DNA of 64,000 nt from Hamadaea sp. (GTDB lineage: Bacteria > Actinomycetota > Actinomycetes > Mycobacteriales > Micromonosporaceae), in assembly GCF_013362815.1 (NCBI RefSeq), contig NZ_JABFVK010000059.1:1-64000 (forward strand). The letters are read 5' to 3'. Shown here piece after piece: positions 41,634 through 50,680 of this stretch. A model generated the notes under the pieces. The model saw nothing but the letters and a program-made list of their open reading frames with translations, was not told the origin of the DNA and searched no databases. Each line of letters starts with the position of its first letter. The first letter of the stretch is position 1. The translations under genes were made by a program, and so were the position numbers.

Positions 41634-42553
41634 CGGGTCACCCCCGCTGCGGCGGCCGGCCGGTTGTAGTGGCGGAGGAAGAGCTCCTCCAACGTGGGCG
41701 GCTGGCTGACCAGCCCGCGTACGCCTGCCTCAGCGAGCAGCCGCAGCGCCTGCTCCAGCGAGGTGTTGTCGACGGCGAAGCTCACCTGCCCGTCCTGCGA
41801 CCGCAGATCGTGTACGCCCGCCAGCCCGGCGAGTCCGTCGACCGGCCCGGCCAGTTCGGCCCGAATCGTGGTACGCGTCAGATGCCGCAGTTCGGCGAGC
41901 GTACCGGTCTCGACGGCGCGACCGTCACGGATGATGGTGAGCCGGTCGCAGAGCGCCTCCACCTCGGACAGGATATGGCTCGACAGCAGGACGGTACGCC
42001 CGCCGCGCTGGACCTCGGCCCGCACGACCTCCCGGAAGACCTCCTCCATGAGGGGGTCGAGCCCGGAGGTCGGCTCGTCGAGAATCAGCAGTTCCACATC
42101 GGACGCGAGCGCGGCGACCAGGGCGACCTTCTGCCGGTTGCCCTTGGAGTAGGTGCGGGCCTTCTTGCGGGGATCGAGGTCGAACGCGGTGAGCAGTTCG
42201 TCGCGCCGCTGCTTGTTCAGCCCGCCGCGCAGGTCGCCGAGCAGGTCGATGACCTCCCCGCCGGACAGGTTGGGCCACAGCGTGACGTCGCCGGGGACGT
42301 ACGCGAGCCGCTTGTGCAACTCGGTGGCCTGCGCCCACGGGTCACCACCGAGCAGCTGCGCGGTGCCCCCGTCGGATCGGAGGAGTCCCAGCAGAACTCG
42401 GATGGTCGTCGTCTTCCCCGCGCCGTTGGGGCCGAGGAAGCCGTGGACCTCGCCGGTGCGGACGGCCAGATCGAGGCCGTCCAGAGCCCGCGTACGCCCG
42501 AACGACTTCACCAGGCCTTCGACGTGGATCGCGTGCGTGAGAGCGTCGGACAT
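41630..42553 (-). CDS. ABC transporter ATP-binding protein (exporter type)
   Basis: The 307-aa ATPase has Walker [11 protein letters not shown], signature YSKGNRQKV (LSGGQ variant), Walker [15 protein letters not shown] and the H-loop SSHILSE. The C-terminal 80 residues match the DrrA-type tail. AAGGAG before the ATG at 42553 decides the start over a GTG at 42565. It powers the two-half permease encoded next and starts 8 nt after the TetR stop. Confidence 0.94.
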   Translation of the reverse strand: MSDALTHAIHVEGLVKSFGRTRALDGLDLAVRTGEVHGFLGPNGAGKTTTIRVLLGLLRSDGGTAQLLGGDPWAQATELHKRLAYVPGDVTLWPNLSGGEVIDLLGDLRGGLNKQRRDELLTAFDLDPRKKARTYSKGNRQKVALVAALASDVELLILDEPTSGLDPLMEEVFREVVRAEVQRGGRTVLLSSHILSEVEALCDRLTIIRDGRAVETGTLAELRHLTRTTIRAELAGPVDGLAGLAGVHDLRSQDGQVSFAVDNTSLEQALRLLAEAGVRGLVSQPPTLEELFLRHYNRPAAAAGVTR

Positions 42554-42561
42554 GGGGATCG

Positions 42562-43200
42562 TCACTCCTTAGGAGAGGTGTCGAGTACTCGATCCATCGC
42601 CTCGTGCAGGTATCCGGCCTGCTCGGGCGAGAGCATCGTGGTGGCGGCGACGTCGATGAGGGCGTGGTTCAGCCGGACGTACCCCTCGGTGCTGCCGAGG
42701 TCGACGTCGAGCACCCGGGACAACTGGTCGGCGAAGAGGAACAAACCGAGCTGCATGGCGCAGATCGCCGCGCCATACGCCCTTGGGTCCCGGGTCGCCA
42801 CTCCGGTCTTGATCGTCCACTCCTCGCCGAGGTCGACCATCTTGTCGAACATCGCCGAGGCGGCCGGCGAACCATCCTTGATGGACTGAACGAGGTAGCG
42901 CTGCAACAGGCGCATTTCCGGGCTGTGGCTGACGAGGAAGCCCGGGTCGGTCATCTTGCCGCCGGCGAAGACCTCCTCGCGGAACTGGTCCGTGCGGTCC
43001 TTCGCGTAAACGTCGCAGTAGTCCCGCAGCGCTTCCTTGGACCCGAAATGGTGCCGGAGCAGCCCGGACGAGACCCCGGCCGCCTGGGCGATGTCCCGCA
43101 CGGACGCGCCCGCGATGCCCCGGTCGGCGAACAGCCGGATCGCGGCGTCCCGGATGCGGGCGCGGGCGGTCAGGTCGTCGGGCGCTCGTTCGCTACACAC
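42562..43200 (-). CDS. TetR family transcriptional regulator
   Basis: The 212-aa repressor has an N-terminal TetR helix-turn-helix ([48 protein letters not shown] in parts; recognition region [13 protein letters not shown]) and a ligand-binding C-terminal domain. It is first in the exporter operon, so it probably controls its own operon in response to the exported compound. The GTG start has TACGCT six nt upstream; a perfect 16-bp palindrome just upstream is the likely operator. Confidence 0.92.
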   Translation of the reverse strand: MCSERAPDDLTARARIRDAAIRLFADRGIAGASVRDIAQAAGVSSGLLRHHFGSKEALRDYCDVYAKDRTDQFREEVFAGGKMTDPGFLVSHSPEMRLLQRYLVQSIKDGSPAASAMFDKMVDLGEEWTIKTGVATRDPRAYGAAICAMQLGLFLFADQLSRVLDVDLGSTEGYVRLNHALIDVAATTMLSPEQAGYLHEAMDRVLDTSPKE

Positions 43201-43228
43201 ATGTATAGCGTACTACACGATCGTGTAG
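43193..43228. promoter_or_regulatory. TetR operator palindromes
   Basis: CTACACGATCGTGTAG (43213-43228) is a perfect 16-bp palindrome; CTACACACATGTATAG (43193-43208) matches its pattern at 12 of 16 positions and overlaps the TetR start codon. Both share CTACAC/TAG ends and are 20 bp apart, so two repressor dimers could sit across the -10 box (TACGCT). Confidence 0.7.
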
Positions 43229-43283
43229 CCGCCAACAACGCCGCCAACAACGCCGCCAACAACGCCGCCAACACGCCGCCAAC
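43228..43283. repeat. 12-bp tandem repeat GCCGCCAACAAC
   Basis: Three exact units (43228-43239, 43240-43251, 43252-43263) and two shortened units follow, directly upstream of the TetR palindrome and ending at the stop of the quinone reductase-like gene. A change in copy number would alter the distance between the upstream region and the TetR promoter. Confidence 0.9.
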
Positions 43284-43285
43284 GA

Positions 43286-44269
43286 CTATGCGCGGACCAG
43301 CATCTTTCCCACGTTCTCGCCGCGCAGAACCGCCAGGAACGCCTCGACGGTGCGCTCCACTCCCGCGAAGATCGTCTCGTCGGACACAAGGCGTCCCGCC
43401 TGAATCTCCGGCACCACGAGCGCCTCCAGCTCGTCGCGTAGGTCGAGGTTCTGCCGCACGAGGAAACCTTCCAGCCGCAGCTGCTTGCCGACGACGGCGT
43501 ACAGGTTGCGCGGGGCGGGCGGCGGGTTCTGCGGGTCGTTGTACTGGGCGATCGCACCGCACCAGGCGATGCGCCCGCGCTCGCGGAGCACCTCGATCGC
43601 CGCCTCCAGATGCTCGCCGCCCACGTTGTCGAGATAGACGTCGATGCCGTCCGGGGCGGCGGCGCGCAGCCCGGCCAGGACGCCGTCGTGATAGTCGAAG
43701 GCCGCGTCGAAGCCCAGGTGCTCGGTCAAGTGGCGGGCCTTCACCGCCGAGCCCGTGCTGCCGATCACTCGCCGCGCGCCGAGCAGCCGCGCGAGCCGCC
43801 CGGCCGCGGTCCCCACTCCCCCGGCCGCCGCGGAGACGAACAGCGTCTCGCCCGCCCTCAGGTCCGCGGTCCGCTTCAGCCCCACATAGGCGCTCAGGCC
43901 AGTGCCACCCATGATGCCCAGATACGCCGAAAGGGGCACCCGGTCCGGCACAGCGAGAACGCGCACCTCGTCGTATCGCACAAGCGCGTGCGACCGCAGC
44001 CCGTGCCGGTGGAACACGACGTCGCCGACCGCCAGCGACGGCGTACGCGAAGCGACCACCCGGCCGACCGCCCGGCCCTCCAGGGCGGCGTGGAGCTCGT
44101 TGTCCGCCATCGCCTCCCGCATGTAGGGATCGACCGACAGGTACGCGTTCTCGACGAGCGCCTGCCCTTCGGCCAGTCGGGGCAGCGTCTCCTCCACCAG
44201 GGCGAAGTCGGCGGCGGTGGGCATGCCCTGCGGGCGGCGTACCTGGTGCACGGTGAGCGATGTCGTCAT
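43286..44269 (-). CDS. NADP-dependent oxidoreductase (MDR family, CurA/PTGR-like)
   Basis: The 327-aa zinc-free medium-chain dehydrogenase has YLSVDPYMREAM (N-terminal domain), GTGLSAYVGLKR, the dinucleotide motif FVSAAAGGVGTAAGRLARLLGA (in parts: SAAAGGVGTAAG) and IAWCGAIAQYN. Members reduce activated C=C double bonds with NADPH. It is divergent from a LysR gene, a typical activator/target layout. ATG at 44269; the longer reading to 44338 is not supported. It ends at the 12-bp repeat. Confidence 0.92.
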   Translation of the reverse strand: MTTSLTVHQVRRPQGMPTAADFALVEETLPRLAEGQALVENAYLSVDPYMREAMADNELHAALEGRAVGRVVASRTPSLAVGDVVFHRHGLRSHALVRYDEVRVLAVPDRVPLSAYLGIMGGTGLSAYVGLKRTADLRAGETLFVSAAAGGVGTAAGRLARLLGARRVIGSTGSAVKARHLTEHLGFDAAFDYHDGVLAGLRAAAPDGIDVYLDNVGGEHLEAAIEVLRERGRIAWCGAIAQYNDPQNPPPAPRNLYAVVGKQLRLEGFLVRQNLDLRDELEALVVPEIQAGRLVSDETIFAGVERTVEAFLAVLRGENVGKMLVRA

Positions 44270-44365
44270 GCGCTCGACGCTAGGCAGCGGCGGGCGCTCC
44301 GGGCAGGGCGTACGCCGCATGGCTGGACCGCCTTCCATGAACGCCGCTCATGTATCTTCGTCAGC

Positions 44366-45286
44366 GTGCCCGTTGATCCAGCCGTTGATTCGGCCGCCGA
44401 CCTCGCCCCCAATGAGCTGCGCATCCTCGTCGCGGTCGAGGCCGCCGGAGGGTTCACCGCCGCCGCCGTCGAGCTCGGGCTCACCCAGTCGGCCGTGTCC
44501 CACGCCGTCCGGGCCTGTGAGCGCAAGATCGGCGTCGTGCTGTTCGAGCGCGGTCGGCACGGCGCTCGCCCCACGGCGGCCGGCGTACGCGCGGTCGCGC
44601 ACGCGCGCCGCATCCTGCGACTGCTCGAGACGCTGGGCGCGGAGGCCCGGGGAGCCGCGGCCGGCACCGTCGAAGGACCGCTCCGGATCGCCGCCTTCCG
44701 TAGCGCGGCCGCGCATCTGCTGCCCGCCGCGCTCGCCCGGTTGACCGCCCGGCTGCCCGGCGTACGCCCCGAGGTGGCGATCGTCCGGGAGGTCGGCCGA
44801 GGCACCGCCGGAGAGGTGGCCGACGGCCGGGCCGACATCGGCATCGCCACCCTCGGCGGGAACCAGCCGATCCCCGCCGGGCTGCTGTCCGGACGGCTCT
44901 TCGAGGAGCAGTACGCCCTCGCGTACCCCTTGGGTCATCGCGAACCGCGCGGCCTGCCGCTGATCGACTGGGACGAGAACTGCGGCTCCTACACGCGCCA
45001 CTGGTGGTCGGCCCAGGAGTGGCTGCCGCGCGCGACGATCACCGCGCAAGACGACAGCGTGGTGCTGTCGATGGTCGCGCAGGGCATGGGCATGGCGGTG
45101 GCGCCGCAGCTAAGCCTGCTCGGCGCGCCGCCCGGGCTGGCGATCGAGGATCTCGGTGACAGCCGGCCCCGGCGGGAGGTCGGCTACGTGACGACCCCGG
45201 CGATGGCGCAGTCCCTGGCCGTCCGCACGTTCATCCGCGAGCTGCGCTCGACCGCCCGCGCCACCCTCCAAAAAGGACAGCCTTAG
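44366..45286 (+). CDS. LysR family transcriptional regulator
   Basis: The 306-aa protein has an N-terminal HTH (LRILVAVEAAGGFTAAAVELGLTQSAVSHAVRACERKIGVVLFERGRHGARPT in parts; TAAAVELGLTQSAVSHAVR is the DNA-reading part) and a LysR substrate-binding domain (PEVAIVREVGRG, GRADIGIATLGG). The GTG start has TATCTT seven nt upstream. It is divergent from the NADP-dependent oxidoreductase and probably controls it; the 96-bp spacer would hold the LysR box but I see no clear T-N11-A site. It overlaps the next convergent gene by four nt. Confidence 0.92.
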   Translation: MPVDPAVDSAADLAPNELRILVAVEAAGGFTAAAVELGLTQSAVSHAVRACERKIGVVLFERGRHGARPTAAGVRAVAHARRILRLLETLGAEARGAAAGTVEGPLRIAAFRSAAAHLLPAALARLTARLPGVRPEVAIVREVGRGTAGEVADGRADIGIATLGGNQPIPAGLLSGRLFEEQYALAYPLGHREPRGLPLIDWDENCGSYTRHWWSAQEWLPRATITAQDDSVVLSMVAQGMGMAVAPQLSLLGAPPGLAIEDLGDSRPRREVGYVTTPAMAQSLAVRTFIRELRSTARATLQKGQP

Positions 45287-46008
45287 CCGCGCAGGATGCG
45301 GCGGTACTCAGCGAGGTATTGCTCCTCGGAGATCTCGCCGCGCTGACGCCGTCCGGCCAGTACGCTCAGCGCCGCCGCCTGGTCGGCTGTCCACTGTGGG
45401 TTCGGGCCTTGTGCGTACCAGTTGGGAACGGCCGGAACCACCGGCTGCCGCCGGAAATAGGCGTTGGCCGAGGGCAGCGCGAGCAGGATCGCCGCGGCAC
45501 CGAGCGCGAGCACGGCGAAGGCCGCGATGCCGCCACTGAGCGGCTGGTACCAGTCTGGATAGCCCTCGGGCAGCCGTTGGCCGAAGTTGTGCGGCGTGCC
45601 ACTGGTGTCGGTGCTGTACGCGTTGACATAGGCGTTGCCGCTGAAGCCGGAAAGGGCGGAGGCGAGCCCGGTCAGGTCGCAGAAGACGGTCAGGCCGATG
45701 ACCACCCAAGCCGCGACGCGGGCACCGAAGCTGCCGCGGCCGCTCAGCAGCGCGACGACGATCATGCCGATCGCGGCGATGATCGTCATGACGATGGCGA
45801 TCATCGACATGCCGCGGGCAAATCCACCGAGCGTTCCGCCGAAGCCTTCGACGCCCGAGTCGCGAGCCGCCTCGGCGACCTGGTCGTGGTACGCCCCCGC
45901 CCCGGCCACGAGGCCGATCGCGTCGGCGAACCAGCCGATCGCGACAGCGACCATCAACGTGACGGCGACGGTGACGGCGAGTGGGCGGGGTCTGTGAGCG
46001 ATGTCCAT
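45283..46008 (-). CDS. Membrane protein with C-terminal SHOCT domain
   Basis: The 241-aa protein has four hydrophobic helices (about 11-33, 67-90, 95-120 and 155-180) and ends with a SHOCT motif (LAGRRQRGEISEEQYLAEYRRILR). SHOCT tails are oligomerisation/interaction modules of unknown role. The ATG at 46008 is chosen at the beginning of the first positively charged stretch before helix 1. Function unknown; tail-to-tail overlap of four nt with LysR. Confidence 0.8.
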   Translation of the reverse strand: MDIAHRPRPLAVTVAVTLMVAVAIGWFADAIGLVAGAGAYHDQVAEAARDSGVEGFGGTLGGFARGMSMIAIVMTIIAAIGMIVVALLSGRGSFGARVAAWVVIGLTVFCDLTGLASALSGFSGNAYVNAYSTDTSGTPHNFGQRLPEGYPDWYQPLSGGIAAFAVLALGAAAILLALPSANAYFRRQPVVPAVPNWYAQGPNPQWTADQAAALSVLAGRRQRGEISEEQYLAEYRRILRG

Positions 46009-46067
46009 GGATGCTCCCCGTGAGAGATGTGGACTCACGGTAGAGCCATCACGCAAGAATCCCGGCG

Positions 46068-46478
46068 CTACTGGGGGTGGACGATGTCGACCATCCAGGG
46101 GACGCCGAACTGGTCGACGACCATGCCGAACTCGTCGCCCCACATCTGCTTCTCGAGCGGCATCGTGACGTTGCCCTTGGCGGCGAGCTTGTCCCAGTAG
46201 CCGCGCAGCGCGTCGGCGTCTTCGCCGCTGAGGCTGATCGAGATGTTCTGGCCGGGCTGGTGCGCCATGCCGGGCGGCAGGTCCGACGCCATCAGGGTGA
46301 AGCCGGCCGGGGTGTCCAGCAGGGCGTGCATGATCTGGTCCTTGGTCGCGGCGTCGTCGGAGCCGAACTCGCCGAACGTGTTCAGCTTCAGGTCGCCGCC
46401 GAGGACCTCCTGGTAGAACTCCATCGCTTCGCGGGCGTTGCCGGGGAAGTTCAGATACGGGTTCAAGCGCGTGCTCAT
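46068..46478 (-). CDS. VOC family protein (PhnB-like)
   Basis: The 136-aa protein is a PhnB/3-demethylubiquinone-9 methyltransferase-like member of the glyoxalase superfamily: NPYLNFPGNAREAMEFYQEVLGG at the start and the FGMVVDQFGVPWMVDI end. Such proteins are a frequent and poorly characterised actinomycete family. GAGGAGG before the ATG sets the start. Single gene, 59 nt after the SHOCT gene start in the same direction. Confidence 0.9.
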   Translation of the reverse strand: MSTRLNPYLNFPGNAREAMEFYQEVLGGDLKLNTFGEFGSDDAATKDQIMHALLDTPAGFTLMASDLPPGMAHQPGQNISISLSGEDADALRGYWDKLAAKGNVTMPLEKQMWGDEFGMVVDQFGVPWMVDIVHPQ

Positions 46479-46631
46479 CGGATCCTCCTCGATCGCTGAG
46501 CTCAGTCGGAGCCCTGAGCGGTGTCGCCCCTGAGCCTAGGACGAAGCCGCCGATCCGACGCGCGGTTCCGCCGAAAGGGACGCCCGGCAAATCGGTTGTG
46601 CCGCTGCGGCCGCCGTGCGATCTTTCCGGAC

Positions 46632-47471
46632 GTGACCAGCACCGTAGGCAGCTCCGACAGCATCGCGATCAATCGGGCCAACTGGGACGAACGGGCACCG
46701 GCCCATGCGAAGTCCCCCGGCTACAACGTCGCCGACTTCGCCGCGGATCCGGGGTACTTGTCCGAGGTCGTCCGGTTCGACCGGCCCCGGCTCGGCGACA
46801 TCGCCGGCCTGCGCGGCGTACACCTGCAGTGTCACATCGGCACCGACACCGTCTCGCTGGCCCGGCTCGGCGCCCGGATGACCGGTCTCGACTTCTCCCC
46901 CGCCGCGCTGGTCGAGGCCCGCGCGCTGGCGAAGTCCGCCGGGGTCGAGGTCGACTTCGTGGAGTCCGACGTGTACGTCGCGGCCGACGTCCTGCCCGAA
47001 GGCGAGTTCGACCTGGTCTTCACGGGGATCGGCGCACTGTGCTGGCTGCCCGACATCCGCCGCTGGGCGTCGGTGGTGGCCCGCCTGCTCAAACCGGGCG
47101 GGCGACTGTTCCTCCGGGAGGGGCACCCGATGCTCTGGGCGCTCCACGAGGACACCACTGAAGGCCTCAAGGTGAGCTATCCGTATTTCGAAACGCCGGA
47201 GCCGCTGGTCTTCGACGAACCGGGAACCTATGTGGAGACCGAGACGCAGTTCGAGCACAACGTCAGCCACAGCTGGAACCACGGGCTCGGCGAGATCGTT
47301 TCGGCGCTGCTCGCCGAGGGGATGCGGCTGACCATGCTGGAGGAGCATGACTGCGTTCCGTGGAAGGCGCTGCTCCAGGGCATGGTGGAAGACGAGCACG
47401 GTGAGTGGCGGCTGGCCGAGCACCGCGAACGGGTGCCGCTGACCTACACCCTGCAGGCCGTACGGGGCTAA
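46632..47471 (+). CDS. SAM-dependent methyltransferase
   Basis: The 279-aa class I methyltransferase has the SAM motif VHLQCHIGTDTVSLARLGA (variant of GxGxG; LQCHIGTDT is typical of one actinomycete group), GLDFSPAAL, and a post-motif region DVYVAADVLPEGEFDLVFTGIGALCWLPDI. Substrate not known. The start is a GTG (V-T-S-T-V-G) at 46632; the in-frame extension upstream is Arg-rich and unlikely. No ribosome site is clear. Confidence 0.88.
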   Translation: MTSTVGSSDSIAINRANWDERAPAHAKSPGYNVADFAADPGYLSEVVRFDRPRLGDIAGLRGVHLQCHIGTDTVSLARLGARMTGLDFSPAALVEARALAKSAGVEVDFVESDVYVAADVLPEGEFDLVFTGIGALCWLPDIRRWASVVARLLKPGGRLFLREGHPMLWALHEDTTEGLKVSYPYFETPEPLVFDEPGTYVETETQFEHNVSHSWNHGLGEIVSALLAEGMRLTMLEEHDCVPWKALLQGMVEDEHGEWRLAEHRERVPLTYTLQAVRG

Positions 47472-47482
47472 TATTTCACCTG

Positions 47483-47998
47483 ATGAATGACCCGACCACC
47501 GAAGGTTATGCCGCCACCGCCGCCGAGGTCGACGGCATGGTGCGCAACCTCTGCGCGTACGCGTTGAGCGAGCCCGACCCGATGCAGCGCTATGTCGAGC
47601 TGACCCAGCAGCAGGTGCTCTTCGAGGGCATGGTCGAGGCGATCCGGCGCGAACGGGGCCGGGCGCTGGCCGATCTCCTGGTGGCCGGGATGCCGGCCGC
47701 TCAGGTGGCCGCCAAGACGAATCTCGCGACCGAGCCGAAGGTCCGCAAGCTGGTCACTGCAGCTGGTGAGGCCGAGCGCGTCAAGGCGGCGGCCCGGCCG
47801 GCCAAGGCGGTGAAAGCGACGAAGGCGGCCAAGCCGAAGAAGGAACCCGCCGCGCTGCCACCGCATCTGGCCACGCCGTCCGGGAAACGCGTACTCACGC
47901 CGGCCGATCTGGAGGCGTTGGGATTGGCCCCGAAGAAGCGTGCCGCGCCGAGGCAGCCGCGAGCGAAGAAGGCGGCGGTTCAGAAGAGCGCCAGCTGA
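47483..47998 (+). CDS. Hypothetical protein with Lys/Ala-rich tail
   Basis: This 171-aa protein has a helical N-terminal half (AAEVDGMVRNLCAYALSEPDPMQRYVELTQQQ) and a basic tail rich in Lys, Ala and Pro (about 105-171), resembling H1-like DNA-associated tails. A tail of this type suggests nucleic acid binding but no domain is recognised. The ATG has TAATAT eight nt upstream, a near-consensus -10 and a leaderless start. Last 19 nt overlap the convergent exonuclease gene. Confidence 0.7.
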   Translation: MNDPTTEGYAATAAEVDGMVRNLCAYALSEPDPMQRYVELTQQQVLFEGMVEAIRRERGRALADLLVAGMPAAQVAAKTNLATEPKVRKLVTAAGEAERVKAAARPAKAVKATKAAKPKKEPAALPPHLATPSGKRVLTPADLEALGLAPKKRAAPRQPRAKKAAVQKSAS

Positions 47999-48987
47999 CC
48001 TGGGATCGGGTCGCGCCGGTTGCGCCGCCGCCACTGATTCGGCACGTACGCCGTCTGCGCAGCTCCGTTCGGGTCGGCCCGGCCGGTCAGCGCCCAGAGT
48101 GACGGGCCGAGCGAGATCCCGTGGCCGGACAGCGCCCGCCGCATCACGGCCAGATCCAGCGGCAGGCGCACGCCGTCGAGCGCCGGGATCGTGAGGTCGT
48201 GCCGCATCGCCATGATCCGGCGATTCCGGTCGACGATCTCGCGGGCTTCGGGCGTACCGAAGTGGGTGGCGGCCCGGTCGCCGACGGCACTGCGGACGGC
48301 TTCCGCGCCGCCGTCGTCCCAGGCCGACCAGGCTGCGTCGACGCTGCCGAACGCGGCGAGCAGGCGCGCGGCGGTCGCCGAGCCGAAGCCGCGTACGCCG
48401 TGCAGGTTGTCGGAGGGGTCGCCGCGAAGCGCCGCGTAGTCCCGGTATTGGCCGGGGGTGACGCCGTACACCTCGATCAGGGATTCCGGCGTCACGACGA
48501 CCGCCTCGTCGAATCCACCGTTGCGGATGCGCAGCACCGACGTCGTCTCGTCGAGCAAGGCGAACGCGTCGCGGTCGCTCGTCACGAGAATGGACCGCCA
48601 ACCGGCCTGGCGAGCCTGCTCGGCCGAGCTGGCGAGCACGTCGTCCGCCTCGTACGCGGTCGGTGTGACCACGCAGAGGCCGGCCGCCCGCAGAAGCTCC
48701 GGCGCGGTCGCCAGCTGCTCGGTCAGGTCGGCCGCCTTGTCCGGGCGATGGGCCTTGTAACCGGGGTACTCCACTCGCCGGGCGGACTCGGTCGGGCAGT
48801 CGAAGCCGACGACCACCGCGTCGGGCCGGATCTTCGCCGCCGCCCGGGCGATCGACAACACGAGCCCGTGCAACGCCCAGACCGGGCGGTCCGCCCCGTC
48901 GACGAGCCGGCCGATCGGAGCCGCGTGGTACGCCCGATGCAGCAGGCTGTTGCCGTCGACGGCGAGCAGCAACGGGGGCGGGGGCAC
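47980..48987 (-). CDS. 5'-3' exonuclease (FEN/PolI N-terminal type)
   Basis: The 335-aa protein is a stand-alone FEN-family nuclease: AVDGNSLLHRAYHA (first metal Asp), VVVGFDCPTESARRVEYPGYKAHR, TAYEADDVLASSA, LVTSDRDAFALLD (acidic cluster) and the helix-3-turn-helix YAALRGDPSDNLHGVRGFGSATAARLLA. It is the exonuclease part of a PolI without the polymerase, common in actinomycetes, and removes flaps or RNA primers. GTG start with TACGCT six nt upstream (leaderless type). Confidence 0.9.
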   Translation of the reverse strand: MPPPPLLLAVDGNSLLHRAYHAAPIGRLVDGADRPVWALHGLVLSIARAAAKIRPDAVVVGFDCPTESARRVEYPGYKAHRPDKAADLTEQLATAPELLRAAGLCVVTPTAYEADDVLASSAEQARQAGWRSILVTSDRDAFALLDETTSVLRIRNGGFDEAVVVTPESLIEVYGVTPGQYRDYAALRGDPSDNLHGVRGFGSATAARLLAAFGSVDAAWSAWDDGGAEAVRSAVGDRAATHFGTPEAREIVDRNRRIMAMRHDLTIPALDGVRLPLDLAVMRRALSGHGISLGPSLWALTGRADPNGAAQTAYVPNQWRRRNRRDPIPGQLALF

Positions 48988-49002
48988 GCGGTCAGCGTAC
49001 CG

Positions 49003-49776
49003 TCAGGTTCCGATCTCGATGCCTAGCTCCCGGCGCAGGTGACTGCGCAACGCCTTCTCCATCGCCTCGGGCCACTCCGCACCGACCTGCTCGGCCAGCT
49101 CCCGGGCGATCGCGAAGAACAGCCGTGAGCAGGCCAGATGCGCCGACACCACGGAGGTGCGGGTCGCCTCGATGGCCGGCAGTGCGGCGTACGCCGAAAG
49201 CCGGTCGTCCGGCAGAACGCCTTTCAATCGCAGCGCGCCGCCTCGCTCGGCTCCGGTGCGGACGGCGTCTTCCAGCATCAGTTGCAGGATCAGCGTCCGC
49301 AGCAGGCCCGCGCCGGAAGCGCCGACGGCGTACTCGCTCCGGCCGAGGACGACCGGCAACAGGCCCAGCACCCGGAGGAACTCCCGGATCAGGTGCTCGA
49401 TGCGGCCCGGATCGACTGCCACCGGCTCGTCGCCCGGCACTTCCAGCTCACCGAACAGCGGTACCAGCTTTCCGCGTACGCGGTCGGGCGGGGTGATGGT
49501 GACGTCGAAGCGCAGCCAGTCGCCGGTGACATGGGTGACCACCGTGCTCGTGCCGTCGCCCATCCGCTGGCGGTGCACGATCGGGGCGATCCGGTCGGCG
49601 ACGGCGTCCCAGTCTGCCGCGTACGCCTTCGGGTCGTCCGTCGCGATCACCACGTCGACGTCGCTGAACTGGTCGGCGGTGCCCCGCCCGAGGCTGCCAC
49701 CGAGCCAGGCCGCCCGTACGCGGCCGTCGGCGCGCAGCTGAGCGGTCAGCCGCTCGACGAACTCGTCCCGCGTCAT
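49003..49776 (-). CDS. Nucleotidyltransferase domain protein
   Basis: The 257-aa protein begins with an NTase fold of the minimal/aminoglycoside nucleotidyltransferase kind: AWLGGSLGRGTADQFSDVDVVI (GS-x9-DxD, residues about 23-44) and a third acidic strand LRFDVTI. A helical C-terminal half follows. It resembles streptomycin-type or MNT-type transferases, but no HEPN partner is adjacent, so toxin-antitoxin use is not supported. The ATG overlaps the upstream PLDc_N gene by four nt (ATGA). Confidence 0.83.
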   Translation of the reverse strand: MTRDEFVERLTAQLRADGRVRAAWLGGSLGRGTADQFSDVDVVIATDDPKAYAADWDAVADRIAPIVHRQRMGDGTSTVVTHVTGDWLRFDVTITPPDRVRGKLVPLFGELEVPGDEPVAVDPGRIEHLIREFLRVLGLLPVVLGRSEYAVGASGAGLLRTLILQLMLEDAVRTGAERGGALRLKGVLPDDRLSAYAALPAIEATRTSVVSAHLACSRLFFAIARELAEQVGAEWPEAMEKALRSHLRRELGIEIGT

Positions 49777-50027
49777 CGAAGGCCCCGTCCGTTGCGTGGT
49801 CCACCATAGTTGCGCGGTCCACGGTAGAGGATCATGTAATACCCGGCTGCCCCGAAGACGTTCAGCGCGAGGAACGCCGCGAGCCATGCCGTACGCGCGT
49901 TGCGGGTCAGCAGCGGGTTCTGCAGCATGTCGTCGAGCATCCAGGCCCAGAAGACGATCAACGGGGCGACGAGGAGGAAGACGAGGACGCTCTGCACCAG
50001 GGGGCCGGGCCGGATCACACCGCCCAA
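49773..50027 (-). CDS. Small membrane protein, PLDc_N-like
   Basis: This 84-aa protein has two TM helices (VQSVLVFLLVAPLIVFWAWML and AWLAAFLALNVFGAAGYYMILY) around LQNPLLTRNART, the layout of the PLDc_N domain seen in many actinomycete membrane proteins. It overlaps the kinase gene upstream (13 nt) and the nucleotidyltransferase downstream (4 nt). Confidence 0.8.
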   Translation of the reverse strand: MGGVIRPGPLVQSVLVFLLVAPLIVFWAWMLDDMLQNPLLTRNARTAWLAAFLALNVFGAAGYYMILYRGPRNYGGPRNGRGLR

Positions 50028-50662
50028 TCTACGTCGGCCCGATCTCCACCGGCGAAACCGAACCAGCTCGCGACCTCCGCCACCAGCTCGTTCTGCGTCG
50101 CCGTGCCGTCCACCTCGATCACGCGCAGCCCGAGGCCGGTCGCCTCGGCCCGGACCCGCTCGGTGAACATGGCGTCCCGGGCGAGCAGATTCTCCAGGGC
50201 CCTCGGCGGATCACTGGTGCGGCTCGCGATGCTCCACAGCGATCCGCGCTGCTCCAGCGCGCTTCGCCGGAACCCCGGGGTCGGCAGCAGCCAGACCGCC
50301 CGGCGTACATCGGGCAGCAGCGGCCGGACGAGGTGCGGCAGCAGCCGGAAGCCTTCGGCCACCACCTTGCCCGCTTCGGCGCGCAAATCGTCCTCGATCA
50401 GGCCGAACGCCTCGCCGCGATACCAGTGGAAGGTGGCGAGCATCGTCTCCGGCGAGCGCGTCAGCCAGCGCTGGTCCAGGTCCATCGCCTGGAACTGCGC
50501 GAGATACGGGCTCTCCGCGGCGGTGGTCCGGCTCGCGTGGTCGGCCATCACGTCATCGGTCGCGTACAACCGCAGGCCGTGATCGGCGGCGAGGCGGCGG
50601 GCCACCGTCGACTTCCCGCCGCCGCTGCCCCCGCCGATCCAATAGACGTGCTCCAGGCTCAC
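50015..50662 (-). CDS. P-loop kinase-like NTPase
   Basis: The 215-aa protein has a strong Walker A GGGSGGGKST (residues 10-19), then YATDDV with a possible substrate Asp, and helical lid segments with arginines (RRSALEQR). It resembles AAA_33/zeta-like or shikimate-type kinases that phosphorylate small molecules. The GTG start has TAGCCT seven nt upstream (leaderless). It is first of a three-gene overlapping operon with a membrane protein and a nucleotidyltransferase. Confidence 0.8.
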   Translation of the reverse strand: MSLEHVYWIGGGSGGGKSTVARRLAADHGLRLYATDDVMADHASRTTAAESPYLAQFQAMDLDQRWLTRSPETMLATFHWYRGEAFGLIEDDLRAEAGKVVAEGFRLLPHLVRPLLPDVRRAVWLLPTPGFRRSALEQRGSLWSIASRTSDPPRALENLLARDAMFTERVRAEATGLGLRVIEVDGTATQNELVAEVASWFGFAGGDRADVDWAV

Positions 50663-50680
50663 GCCGGCGAGGCTAGCCGA

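Noticed and set aside
49003-50027. MNT/HEPN toxin-antitoxin pair
   Set aside because: The partner gene encodes a PLDc_N-like two-helix membrane protein, not a HEPN domain.
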